64,000 nucleotides of DNA from contig OY752146.1 of NCBI GenBank assembly GCA_963573315.1, forward strand, positions 806,001-870,000, given 5' to 3'. The position numbers and the translations under genes were made by a program. This DNA is from Entomortierella parvispora (Eukaryota; Mortierellomycota; Mortierellomycetes; Mortierellales; Mortierellaceae). The notes beneath the pieces are model-generated. The model made no database searches, was not told where the DNA came from, and saw only the letters and a list, made by a program, of their open reading frames with translations. Shown in pieces: positions 26,006 to 35,830 of the stretch (the first letter of the stretch is position 1; each line of letters starts with the position of its first letter).

Positions 26006-28408
26006 ATGGCAACCTTCCTCGCCCTCTCGCCTCCCTTGGGCTCTCACCAATCCAGGCAGGCTCCCGACCTGTTCTCAATTGAGCTCGAGCTTCTGCTGCC
26101 GGACGACCATTTCCTTCCTGCACAGAATATCGTGGCGCAAGTCTGGACGAACCTCATCCATCGACTAAACCCAGACGGGCCAGAGACTTGGGCCGCCGTG
26201 CCAATGAAGCTCTCGCACGTGAGTTCCATTTCGGCGTCGACTCTGGAGGGAGGAAAAGGAGACGACAGCAACAAGCGACGGAGCGTTGCAGTGTTTGCCG
26301 CTAGAATCCAACCCACTGGGAGAGGCGACTTTGGTCTAACAGCCCGGTGGAAGGCTCATACGGATTTAACAGAGTGGCAATGGGCCCCTACCGCGGTCGA
26401 CCCTAGTCTAGAAGACGAGCAACAGCCCGACAAAGACGGGGGGCCGATCAAGAATAAGGACGTGGGCATCACAGTTCGAGTCCCAAGGTCTATCTCTGGC
26501 ACAAGTTCATGGACGATGGGACCTCAGTCGGTGTTGGTCTATGGGCAGCACGGCCCCCGCCTGGACGGTCTGCTCGCAGCGCCCACCGCGTCTGCGCCCA
26601 TCTCCCCCTCGGCCCTTGCAGCTGCAACCACCACAGGCTCCGCAATGGCGATGATTGGCGGACCCGGTCTCTACTTGGGCAACCACGCAGCCGCCACCCG
26701 TGCACGGATTTCGGGATACGAGGCGGTCTTATCGTTGGTGGGTGACCTCCTGGATTTCGACGAGCGGATCCCCGAGAATGATAAGGAAGTCAACAAGAAC
26801 GCTTGGCTGGAACAGGCAAAGGCCAAGGAGGAGGCCCGTACCCCCCCGAAAAGATTTTCCGTCCTCTCTCGATCGTCCTCCATCTCGCTCTCTGCAGCTA
26901 CCAACGGAACCCTAGAAGGGGATGGTCCTCGTGCTGGATCTGAGCAGGGATCGCTCGAGAGAATAGGGAGACGCACCTCTGTGTCTGATTTCATGGCTCG
27001 ATATGAACCCGGCACGACAAGCGGACTTGAAGAGGAGCTGTTCCTGGCAGGCGTTGTCAACGAGCCCGAAGAGGGTCCCAGACTGACAAGGAAGACCTCA
27101 GTGACTGAGATGATGGTGCAGGTCCCAGTATCGACTTCCCCTCCTGTCTCGAAGCGGTTGAGTCGCTCATTTCACTCTGTGGGTTCAATTGACTCCATTG
27201 CCGAACTGGAAGGTGTAGCGCAGACTGCGAAGGCCACCTCCATCTCAACAGACGATGCCACGACTCCTGTTGCTCCTGGTACTTCTGCAATCCCTCAAAA
27301 AGAAATTCTCCATGCCAAGTCCAGCAGCGTTTCAGGCCCAAACGGCAATGGGACCGCAAAGGCCAGTCCTACCACGTCGAATCCGCCTGGCAAGAAGGGC
27401 TCGAAAACCGGTTCCACAAATACGGCTGCAGATGCTGCAACCACAGCTGCAACGGCAACAGCTGCAGGATCTCTTCCACCACCCAATGCAGCTGTAACAA
27501 CTTCTACTCCTCCCTTGTCCAAAAAAGAAAAAGCAAAAGCTGCATCCGCCGCCGCCGCTGCTGCCACTGCTGCCGCCCCTGCCCCTGCCCCGACCAACGC
27601 GGCGTCCTTGCCTCCCGTGTCTTCGAGCAAACTCACTTCATCATCCTCGTCTTCGGTAAGGTCTAACACGAGTGTGGCTTTATCTTCGCCAACCATTGCA
27701 TCTCTTGGCATTGGAAGGGCTTTCCCTTCCGTGGAGAGCACAAGCTTATCTACACCCTCCTCCTCAAAGGAAAACACAGACAATGAACTTGAAACCGCGA
27801 CGGCCACGAAAGGTGACAAGGCAGAAGATACCGCGACTAAACCCCCCACAGTGATCAATTCGAGCAATGGTACCTCCAATGGTCTGGTGACAACGACCCC
27901 TCCACCGTCCAGTGCCAACGTCATGTCGACCCTCACTTCTTCTTTCTCTTCATCGGCCATGATTTCCTCTCTCGTCGCAGACTCCAAAGGCATATCGTCG
28001 TTCTCTGCAGAAACCTCCAGGGGTACCACTGGTGCTGTTGCTGGTCGCCCCTTTAGTCATAAGATCATCTCTCTCCCACCAGGTGCGCACAACAAGATCT
28101 CAGATGCAGCTTTGAAGGAGGCCGTCTATTTTCTGATGGATGAGATTGCACAGGGCAAGAAGGTGCTGGTGCATTGTCGGGATGGTCATGGCCGAAGTGG
28201 AAGTGTCGCCATTGCCTATATTGTGGCTCGAGAACAGCTTCAACAGCAAAAGGACCTTCAGGATAAAAAGATCCCGGCTATTTCGAGAACCCCAGAAGAA
28301 ACCTACGAGGCTGCTCTGAACGAAATCTGGAAATGGAAGTGTGATGTATACCCACATAAGGGTTTGCGCCAGAGTCTGGAAAGAATTGAGTGGGAGTCGA
28401 AGGCGTAA
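26006..28408 (+). CDS. Dual-specificity phosphatase-like protein with large internal insertion
   Basis: This single-exon gene codes for 800 residues. The C-terminal part has the cysteine-phosphatase signature HCxxGxxRS with C724 and R730. An LYLGNHAAATR segment at about residue 222, followed by YEAVLSLVGD, resembles the start of a dual-specificity phosphatase domain. About 430 residues of Ser/Thr/Ala-rich low-complexity sequence (roughly 255-683) separate the two halves, all in frame. No Asp is evident at the usual general-acid position (the segment reads LPPGAHNKIS), so activity is uncertain. The N-terminal 190 residues look like a beta-rich domain with conserved Trp residues; I cannot name it. 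The start was chosen at 26006 (CAACATGG); the frame is open further upstream. Confidence 0.75.
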   Translation: MATFLALSPPLGSHQSRQAPDLFSIELELLLPDDHFLPAQNIVAQVWTNLIHRLNPDGPETWAAVPMKLSHVSSISASTLEGGKGDDSNKRRSVAVFAARIQPTGRGDFGLTARWKAHTDLTEWQWAPTAVDPSLEDEQQPDKDGGPIKNKDVGITVRVPRSISGTSSWTMGPQSVLVYGQHGPRLDGLLAAPTASAPISPSALAAATTTGSAMAMIGGPGLYLGNHAAATRARISGYEAVLSLVGDLLDFDERIPENDKEVNKNAWLEQAKAKEEARTPPKRFSVLSRSSSISLSAATNGTLEGDGPRAGSEQGSLERIGRRTSVSDFMARYEPGTTSGLEEELFLAGVVNEPEEGPRLTRKTSVTEMMVQVPVSTSPPVSKRLSRSFHSVGSIDSIAELEGVAQTAKATSISTDDATTPVAPGTSAIPQKEILHAKSSSVSGPNGNGTAKASPTTSNPPGKKGSKTGSTNTAADAATTAATATAAGSLPPPNAAVTTSTPPLSKKEKAKAASAAAAAATAAAPAPAPTNAASLPPVSSSKLTSSSSSSVRSNTSVALSSPTIASLGIGRAFPSVESTSLSTPSSSKENTDNELETATATKGDKAEDTATKPPTVINSSNGTSNGLVTTTPPPSSANVMSTLTSSFSSSAMISSLVADSKGISSFSAETSRGTTGAVAGRPFSHKIISLPPGAHNKISDAALKEAVYFLMDEIAQGKKVLVHCRDGHGRSGSVAIAYIVAREQLQQQKDLQDKKIPAISRTPEETYEAALNEIWKWKCDVYPHKGLRQSLERIEWESKA

Positions 28409-28488
28409 CAAAAAAACGTGATTTCAAGTTGTAGGAATGAGTTTTGAGATAGTAACAAAAAGAAAAAGAAAATACAACCGATTCGATT

Positions 28489-30252
28489 TTAATATAAGAG
28501 GTCAGGCGGAGACGGAGGGTTGATGCTGGTCGGCTGAATGTGAAGAACCTGCACCAGAGGTGGTGGGGGTGAGCGCGCCGCTATGATGGCATCAGAGGAG
28601 CTAGTAGGTCGAGGTGCTGGGTGTGGAGGAAATTTGCGGGCAATTTTTGGGATGTTAGGAGAGTGGGCCGTTCGGGTGGATTCAAATGTCGACACTCGAT
28701 CCATTGACGTCTCCAGGTCTTCATCAATTTCACTTTTGCCCACAGGTACGGAGGGCGACATCTTTGGTGTTTTCGTGCTGGGTTCTGCAGACTTGAGTCG
28801 ATCAACCTTCTCTTTCAGAATGTCTATTTCCTGAAGAGCGTCTCTGATCTTTTTCTCTGAACTCAAGACACTTTGGGTAAGCGACTACACAAACCAATAG
28901 ATTTCAGACAAAAAAACATGTTAAGAGGAGTGTAAATTCGTCATTCGGTGAAGATGTCCTCGTCGCCTTACCCTTGTAGCATCAAAGGAATCCCTGAACA
29001 TTGCTTCATGTCCGTCCACAAGTAAGGCGGTAGGAACAGAGTTGATGGTGTTCATCATCATAGTACTTGAGATATGTCTATGGTTGGAATGACCAATGTT
29101 AGTTTTGTCTCATCCTTGAAATGGACTAAATGTGGACCATTCGCAGTTCGTGCGTACCTTGATGCCTCTATCGCCAGGTTTGATTGGAAGGATTGGTAGT
29201 CCTCTTGTGGACTCTCTATCATATTTGATATCTCGACTGGCAATGGTTCAAACGAGCTGTAGGATAACAAGAGACGGTCGTTAGTCATTGCTACTCCAAG
29301 TAATGTCGACAACTGGCATCCAATGCACTGTACTGCATGAGTACCTCTCGTCGTCCCCAATGGACCAGAAGGTGTAGTCGTAGTCGTGCGTTGACATATT
29401 CTCGTTGGTTTTTGCGGAAAAAAGTGCCATAGCAACAGGTCGCGGCTGGGCCAAACTCGGTCCTTGGGCAAAAGGATTGGAGGTTGAGTAGCCCAGTGCC
29501 TGTTTTCGCTCCAGATACATTTTGAGTTTCAGGGCGATGGTTGTGTCGCGCAATGACAGCTGGTGCACTTCTGATCGCCTGTATTTTAGATATCCTAAGA
29601 TCGTCAACTGCAAGCATGGAATCCGTTGGTAGTAGAGTATTCTACAGTTTAGCGAACAGAGAACGCACGGTTTCTTCTCCAGTTGTCAACGGCCTGTTGT
29701 TGCTGACCTACATTGGATGGGATACTGTAGTTTTCCAGAATGTCTTCCCGAATGTCACCTGAGCGTGTATAGAATTTTGGAAGGTTGGGCTCTAGCTTGT
29801 AAACGCCTTGGACAACTATGTTTAAATGCCAGGAACAGGGTCTTTGTTAACTGAAGCTAGCCTGCAGTGAGCCACTCTGGGGATGGGCAGGACAAGAGGA
29901 AAGGGTACAGACAAACTTACCAATAGTGACTGATACAGACTTGACACGCAGGTCCGACGTGTCATCCACGACAGACCGAGTCTTGGGTACAACCGCGCCA
30001 AGGATAAGCCCTTCCTGATAGAGATAATAGTCGCGAGAGAGGAGAGAGTGAAGGCAAGATGGACCATGAAGGAGTTAGGTTGCTGTGCATGGCCAAACGC
30101 GCCTTGGCGTCGGACATTGTTCCTGATGTGGTGCCTGGGTAGCAATGACCAGCGCAACATACATAATCCACGCGGGCATTGGCGCATTCGAAGAGCAATG
30201 TCGACAGCAAAATTCCATTTATTTGCACCCGAAGAGGAGGTGGTGCGGTCAT
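28489..30252 (-). CDS. Abraxas/ABRO1-like MPN-domain protein (FAM175 family)
   Basis: Seven exons on the minus strand (30252-30163, 30014-29921, 29815-29712, 29607-29345, 29256-29158, 29065-28972, 28884-28489) join in frame to 379 residues. The N-terminus (VQINGILLSTLLFE...ARVDYEGLILGAVVP) matches the start of an inactive MPN domain. The segment LTILGYLKYRRSEVHQLSLRD corresponds to the GWYKFRR...R region of human Abraxas/ABRO1. A C-terminal coiled coil (KKIRDALQEIDILKEKVDRLK) and a Pro/Ser-rich tail follow, as in that family. Such proteins scaffold the BRCC36 Lys63-deubiquitinase in BRISC or BRCA1-A complexes. The assignment rests on remembered family pattern; each exon junction preserves frame and shows GT...AG. 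Confidence 0.72.
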
Positions 30253-30413
30253 GATGATGGTGGTAAAGGTGGTGGTGCAGACGGGGCTGGAGAGGAAGTG
30301 AGCAAAGGAGGGAGTGAAGAACAAAGGAAAGGCTGTCGCCCGTGGGCTGCATGCATCATCTCGACATCTCGCATCTCGTGACTGGCGCTCTTCTTGGCAG
30401 TTGCCACCAATTT

Positions 30414-31964
30414 TTATTGCGCGGTCTTCCAGAACACCGTCTCCGTGTGTAGCCTTTCCATGATCCTTGTGGATGCACTCAACAGCGGATTCAAAGGGCG
30501 GATCCCTGGTTCGCCCATCAAGGCCAGACCCGCAAGTCCCATATACGAGTGCATCACATCTACCCGCAGTCAACAAGTAAGGAAATCGTTAGCACTCATA
30601 CTTGATAGAATCTTGTAAAAAAAGTGAATAGTTTACCTGGGTATACGTCTGGCCACTTTCCAAAGCCACCTAGACTGGGATGCTGCGTCTCCATGAGGTA
30701 CCCGCGGTTGTACTCAAAATTAACAAGGTCGTAGCTGCCCAAGATCGCGAGTGAGCCACCAACCCAGAACGAGTAGCACGTATCTGTCGGCTTGTTGATC
30801 CGTCCTTGGAAACCAGTCGTTTGTCTCTGCATGCACCAGCGACGTGTCCCTTCTTTGTGCACGTATCCAGATTGGCTGAGAAGTTCCTCCAGCGATTCCT
30901 GTGATTCATTCCTGAGCAGTTTTGCGGCATGCTCGGCCATGATTGTCTTCTGGTCCTTTGTAGCATTGCCACCCAACAGACCCAACGTAGCGATTGCGCA
31001 ATATGTCGTGCCTCCATGGGCTTCCTGTCGAGGGCTCTGAGAAAATCCATGCTCGTATGTGTTGCAGTTTCTAATGAACTTTAGGGCCCTAGCTTTATCA
31101 AAGCCAGACCAGTCATTCAAAAGGTATGATATCGCTGCCGCACTGTACACAAAGCGGAGGTCTGACTGCTGGTCTGTTACACAGGGAATAAAGCACCCAT
31201 CTTCTCCTTGAAGCCGTCTCAATGACCGCAGGATAGGTTCCTTGGCTACCCTTGACAGGTCGTCTCCCAAGAGGACCAGTGTCATCAATGCAGTGTAGGT
31301 CATCGTAACGTGAGCAGTGTCATGCAAAGTCGAGTGCTCATCACATTCACATCCTCTGTTTTCCTTACTACCACCAGCCTCTTGAAAGCGAAGTCCCGAG
31401 AAAGGACCACCTCCGAAGCCATAAAGGGCTTCATTCTCATCTAGTTCAAATTCATGTATTAGGAGTGTTCTATACCAATCTCAAAAAAAAAAAAAAATCT
31501 TTGGGCTTACCTTCACTTTGGGCTTCTCCATCTGCTGGGATTCTTTGCTGGGAGTAGACCCACTCAATCCAATCCTTTCGGTTGGCCTCCGAAACTATAT
31601 CTTCCAAGACCCCAAGAAGTTCCAATCCGCTTAGCGCAAACATGCCCAGCATCATTCTGTTCTCAGAGCCGGGTGCAAAATATGACAGCGAGAATGTGAG
31701 ACTTTGTGGGAGATGATATCAAAGAGCCTACCCATTCGTTCTCTGATATAGAAAATGCAAGCAGGCGACTGTTTTTTACCGATGGGTATCCATGGAGGTG
31801 TATGGCTGAGGAATCATCTGAAGAATACGTTTGAAGTACTGAATGTGTTTTTCTCTGCTGAACGTTTTTTGTTCGACAGTGGACTCGGTTTTGGCAGCAG
31901 CTGAAGCTGCCTCTGTAATGGCGCCGCCCTCTTGCGATGGTGGTGGGTCTTGGGAGTTCAACAT
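30414..31964 (-). CDS. CDC43: Geranylgeranyltransferase type I beta subunit
   Basis: This subunit holds the catalytic zinc and prenylates CaaX-Leu proteins such as Rho/Cdc42 GTPases. Exons 31964-31780, 31656-31511, 31440-30637 and 30559-30414 give 426 residues. It aligns along its length with PGGT1B: KHIQYFKRILQMIP, FALSGLELLG, HVTMTYTALMTLVLLGDDLSR, RFVYSAAA, GFQGRINKPTDTCYSFWVG. Zinc ligands are D330 and C332 (DTC) and H382 (DVMHSYMGLAGL). The gene is divergent from eIF3e with about 500 bp between starts, and the Abraxas-like gene follows on the same strand 161 bp downstream. Confidence 0.95.
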
Positions 31965-32468
31965 GGTTGAGAGTTGGGTATTTCAAAAGATGAGCATGAA
32001 GCATGCAGTTCAGCGTGCGCGCGTGGGACAAATGGCGACACCAGGAACCGCAAGCGGCAAGCGCGGTACACACGTGATCATTTACTTTAGCTTGAATAAA
32101 GTATTTTTTAGTCGAGAGGAAGGTCCATTTTGGTGGCGCTCCGATCGTCACGGAAGGGTTTATTGTCGTACAAGCTGCGCTCGAAAATTTGTTTATTTTT
32201 CCAAACCAGAGGTCAGACCAGAGGTCAGATCCACAGGCTGATCCACGCCGTGCAAGACGCCTGCAACGGTTGCACGGCGCTACTGCGGGAAAGCTTGTAG
32301 GGCCTCTGGGCAAGCGCACAGGGCGTGCAGGCACCGTCTGAGTGTTCTTCAGTGGCAGTTTTTCATCCATCCATCCATCCTTCCATCCTCCCATCCCCTT
32401 ACTGCTTCAGCGCGCCCACTCCCCCCTCTTTGCATTCTTCTCCCGAGCAGGACGCATCATCATCCATC
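31965..32468. promoter_or_regulatory. Divergent promoter region CDC43-like / eIF3e
   Basis: The 504 bp between two divergent starts must hold both promoters. Visible features are a 12-bp tandem repeat (CCAGAGGTCAGA, about 32207-32230) and a CCAT microsatellite (about 32365-32390). No defined transcription-factor site can be named. Confidence 0.55.
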
Positions 32469-34329
32469 ATGGCCGCCCAGTACGATCTTACCTCGAAGAT
32501 GATCCCCTTCCTGGATCTCCACCTCGTCTTCCCCCTCCTCGAGTTCTTGGAAATTAACGAGGTACTGCACCAACTCAGGATCGGTCTGGAAGCCCATGCT
32601 GCTGTCCACGCACATGCGCTCACGACAGGACCGCTCTCTTCACATGGAGGTGCTGCGGCATGGATTTGTACTGTTTGCATCAGCGCCACTAATCTCTGGA
32701 ATCACAATCTCTTGTTCGCCACCAAAACGAAAACCAATAGCTCTTTTACACTCCCACCACTCTGTTGGAGGCCCGTTATGAGCTCTCTTTGAAGACCAAC
32801 ATGATCGACTTTATTGACAAGCTCAACGGCGAGTTGCAGGAGGCTGGTGTCACTCCCGCTGGTGAGTTGATAAAAAAATACCGACCACGCTCGAGCGACT
32901 GTTAAACTCGTGTTGACCTATTCCTTCCCTTGAATGATAGCCATTGAATTGGTCAAGAAGCGTGAGGACATTTTGGAGCAGTTGCAGAACTCCCAAGCTG
33001 AGGCGCAAAAGGTCATGGATGTGATCGAGAACCCCGACGTCATTGCTGCTTTGCGTCAGGATAAGCTCCAGAACTTGCAGTTCTTGAAGGACAACTATGG
33101 CGTACGTGATAATGCACTCTCTTCTTATGGACTAGCTCGGCAATTATGGCATTTGTAGCATGTGCAGTGTTTAATCTCGATTGCGTTTTTAGATGACCCC
33201 CGAGATGATCCAGACTCTCTACAAGTTCGGCCAGTTCCAGTACAGCTGCGGAAACTATGGTGGAGCTGCTGATATGTTGTACCATTACCGTGTCTTGGTG
33301 AGTGAAAACAATTGCTTGTAAATATCTCAAACTGTCAAAGATTTCTAACCCGTTCCCTATTCTGTCGGATTGTTCTAGTCGACCGACGATACTACTGGTC
33401 TCTCTGCTCTTTGGGGCAAGTTGGCCTCGGAGATCTTGATCGGAAACTGGGAGGTTGCCTATGAAGCTATCCAGGAGTTGAAGGAGAGCATTGACAAGCA
33501 TGTATGTTTTCTGAATTCTGGCGCCTTGGATTCTGTTTGTACCGGCGTGGTTACTAATGACTACTCAATGTCACTCATGTCCCAATAGCACTTTGCTTCG
33601 CCCCTTCATCAGTTGGAGCAGCGCACTTGGTTCCTTCACTGGTCTCTGTTCGTTTTCTTCAACCACCCCAAGGGTCGCGATGCCGTTATTGACTTGTTCT
33701 TCCAGCCCGCCTACATCAACACCATCCAAACGTCATGCCCATGGATTCTCCGTTACTTGTCGGCCGCTGTCATTACTAACAAGCGCCGCAAGAACTTGCT
33801 CAAGGATCTTGTCAAAGTCATCGAGCACGAGTCATACCAATACCGGGATCCCGTCACGGAGTTCGTTGAGGCTCTCTATGTAAACTTTGATTTCGAGCTT
33901 GCCAAGCAAAAGTTGGTCGAGTGCGAGGAGGTTTTGGAGAACGACTTTTTCTTGGTCGCCATCCAGGAGGATTTCATTCAGAACGCCCGTTGCTTCATCT
34001 CGGAGACGTACTGCCGTATCCACCAAAAGATCGATATTGGAGATCTTTCCAAGACGTTGAACATGACCAAGGAGGAGGGTGAGAAGTGGATCGTGAACTT
34101 GATCCGTGACACGAGGGTGGACGCCAAGATTGATTTCCAGGAGAACACGGTCTTGATGAACACAAACCAAACGTCGGTTTACCAGCAGATTATCGAGAGG
34201 ACTAAGGGTCTCTCGTTCCGTTCCCAGGTTTTGGCTACCTCCATCGACAAGCGTGAGGCTGCTCAGATCAAGGCTGCTCAGCACGAGAAGAACCACCCCT
34301 CCACCGCTGTCGCAACGGAGTCTGCTTAG
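32469..34329 (+). CDS. EIF3E: Translation initiation factor eIF3 subunit e (INT6)
   Basis: This PCI-domain subunit of the eIF3 complex takes part in 40S recruitment in the cytoplasm. Exons 32469-32561, 32741-32861, 32941-33101, 33193-33297, 33379-33501 and 33589-34329 join to 447 residues, against 445 in human. Family landmarks are the start [56 protein letters not shown], and the C-terminal PCI region with [17 protein letters not shown] and WIVNLIRD...DAKID. The second exon start (CTCTTTTAC after AATAG) was chosen to restore the [14 protein letters not shown] segment. Identification is firm; the exon 1/2 border is the least certain part. Confidence 0.95.
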
Positions 34330-34581
34330 ACTATTCGGAGGTGATCGTATGGTGGGTAGTGATAACGACGAGGAGGGCGGCGCGATGGTAGTCAGTCAGA
34401 ATATCAAAAAACATTCATATTTCACATAAATGTTGTCAATACACAAAGTTCACAAGAATTCACGAGGACACAGCACAGGGCCATTGTCGGTTCGCTTCAA
34501 AGTTTTGGACGGCAGAAATAATTTCTCTTTTCTTCTTTCTTTTGAGCTCTTTTATCCTTCCATCCTCAATATCCCTTTAAT

Positions 34582-35658
34582 ATGGTCAAAGAAGACCCCG
34601 CAACGCTCATTCTAGTTGAGACGAGAGGAAGAACGAGAATCATCACCATCAATAGACCCCACAAGCGCAACTGTGTGAATGGGCCAACCGCTCGAGCACT
34701 ATACCAGGCTTTCCTGGACTTTGATGCCGATCCCACGGTAAAAAAATGGATAGAGTTAGGTAAAGATGCGACTTCAAATCCTCATGTATCGCCACTAACC
34801 AGCCAGTCCATGATCAGGTTGTAGTCGCCATATTGACAGGCGCAGGTGGCAACTTTTGTGCAGGGGCTGACCTTGCTGCGATTCTGAACCAAGACGAAGC
34901 GAATCCCATGTCCTCAGAGTGGCCGGACACTCTGCCAGGACCTATCGGACCGATGGGGTAATCACTTAGACCGACAGGAGTTTTACTATGTTCGTCACCT
35001 TGATCTCCGACCCTGACGCAGGCAGATGTCCTTTTGTCTAGGCCTTCCCGCATGGTCCTATCCAAGCCAGTGATTGCTGCCATTTCCGGGTTTGCAGTTG
35101 CCGGAGGTATCGAGCTGGCATTATGGTGCGACATTCGTATCGTCGACCCCACGGCTACCCTGGGTGTTTTCTGTCGACTCCGAGGTGTCCCACTGATTGA
35201 CGGAGGCACTGTCCGACTGCCCCAGGTTGTTGGTCGTGGTGTGGCCATGGACTTGATGCTAACAGGGTAAGCATGCTATCCAGTGCCACGTTCTTCCTAC
35301 TCCAGAGGGGTTTTCTTCTAACCCACATCTTCGTTGCGTTATACAAAAAAAAAAAAGTCGTGCTGTCAAAGCGCAAGAGGCCCTCAAGATCCAGCTAGCG
35401 ACCTGCTTCCCACCATCGTACGAGACGGTCAACCAAACTCCGGCCTTGCAGCAGGCACTGGCTTTGGCCGAATCCTTGTGGGAACATCCGCAGACATGCA
35501 TGAGGAACGACCGTCTGAGCACACATTTCGCGAACCCGATCCGAGAGGCGATGATTAAGGAGTTTGTACTTGGGCTGGATACGCTAACCAGCGGCGAGTT
35601 CCAAGAGGGGATCACAAAGTTCTTCAATCAAAACAAGAAGAGAGGTGCCCGATTGTAA
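34582..35658 (+). CDS. Enoyl-CoA hydratase/isomerase (crotonase) family protein
   Basis: This 273-residue protein is built from exons 34582-34737, 34818-34957, 35042-35266 and 35358-35658. Crotonase landmarks are TLILVETRGRTRIITINRP, LTGAGGNFCAGADLAA (first oxyanion-hole strand), KPVIAAISGFAVAGGIELALWCDIRI, and GVPLIDGGTVRLPQVVGR. It fits enzymes acting on acyl-CoA double bonds, but the substrate cannot be read from sequence. There is no C-terminal SKL-like peroxisomal signal (it ends RGARL) and no obvious mitochondrial presequence. The last intron ends in a run of A directly before AG, an unusual acceptor, yet the frame and the family sequence both require it. Confidence 0.88.
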
Positions 35659-35830
35659 ATTAGTGTACAGCAGTTAGTCGAGAGGCCATGCCAATGCCAT
35701 GCCATAAAAAGGCAAACAACTGTTTCGGCTCCTGCAATTGTTCGTTCGTTTCCCCCCTTCCTCCTTCTTTGCTAGATCCTTTTGTTCTAACCCTTCCTCC
35801 TCCTTATTTTCCATCATCCTCACGACAGCA

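Noticed and set aside
27295-28029. Minus-strand frame of 244 codons
   Set aside because: It is antisense to the low-complexity insertion of the phosphatase-like gene and is made of repeats of a few residues.
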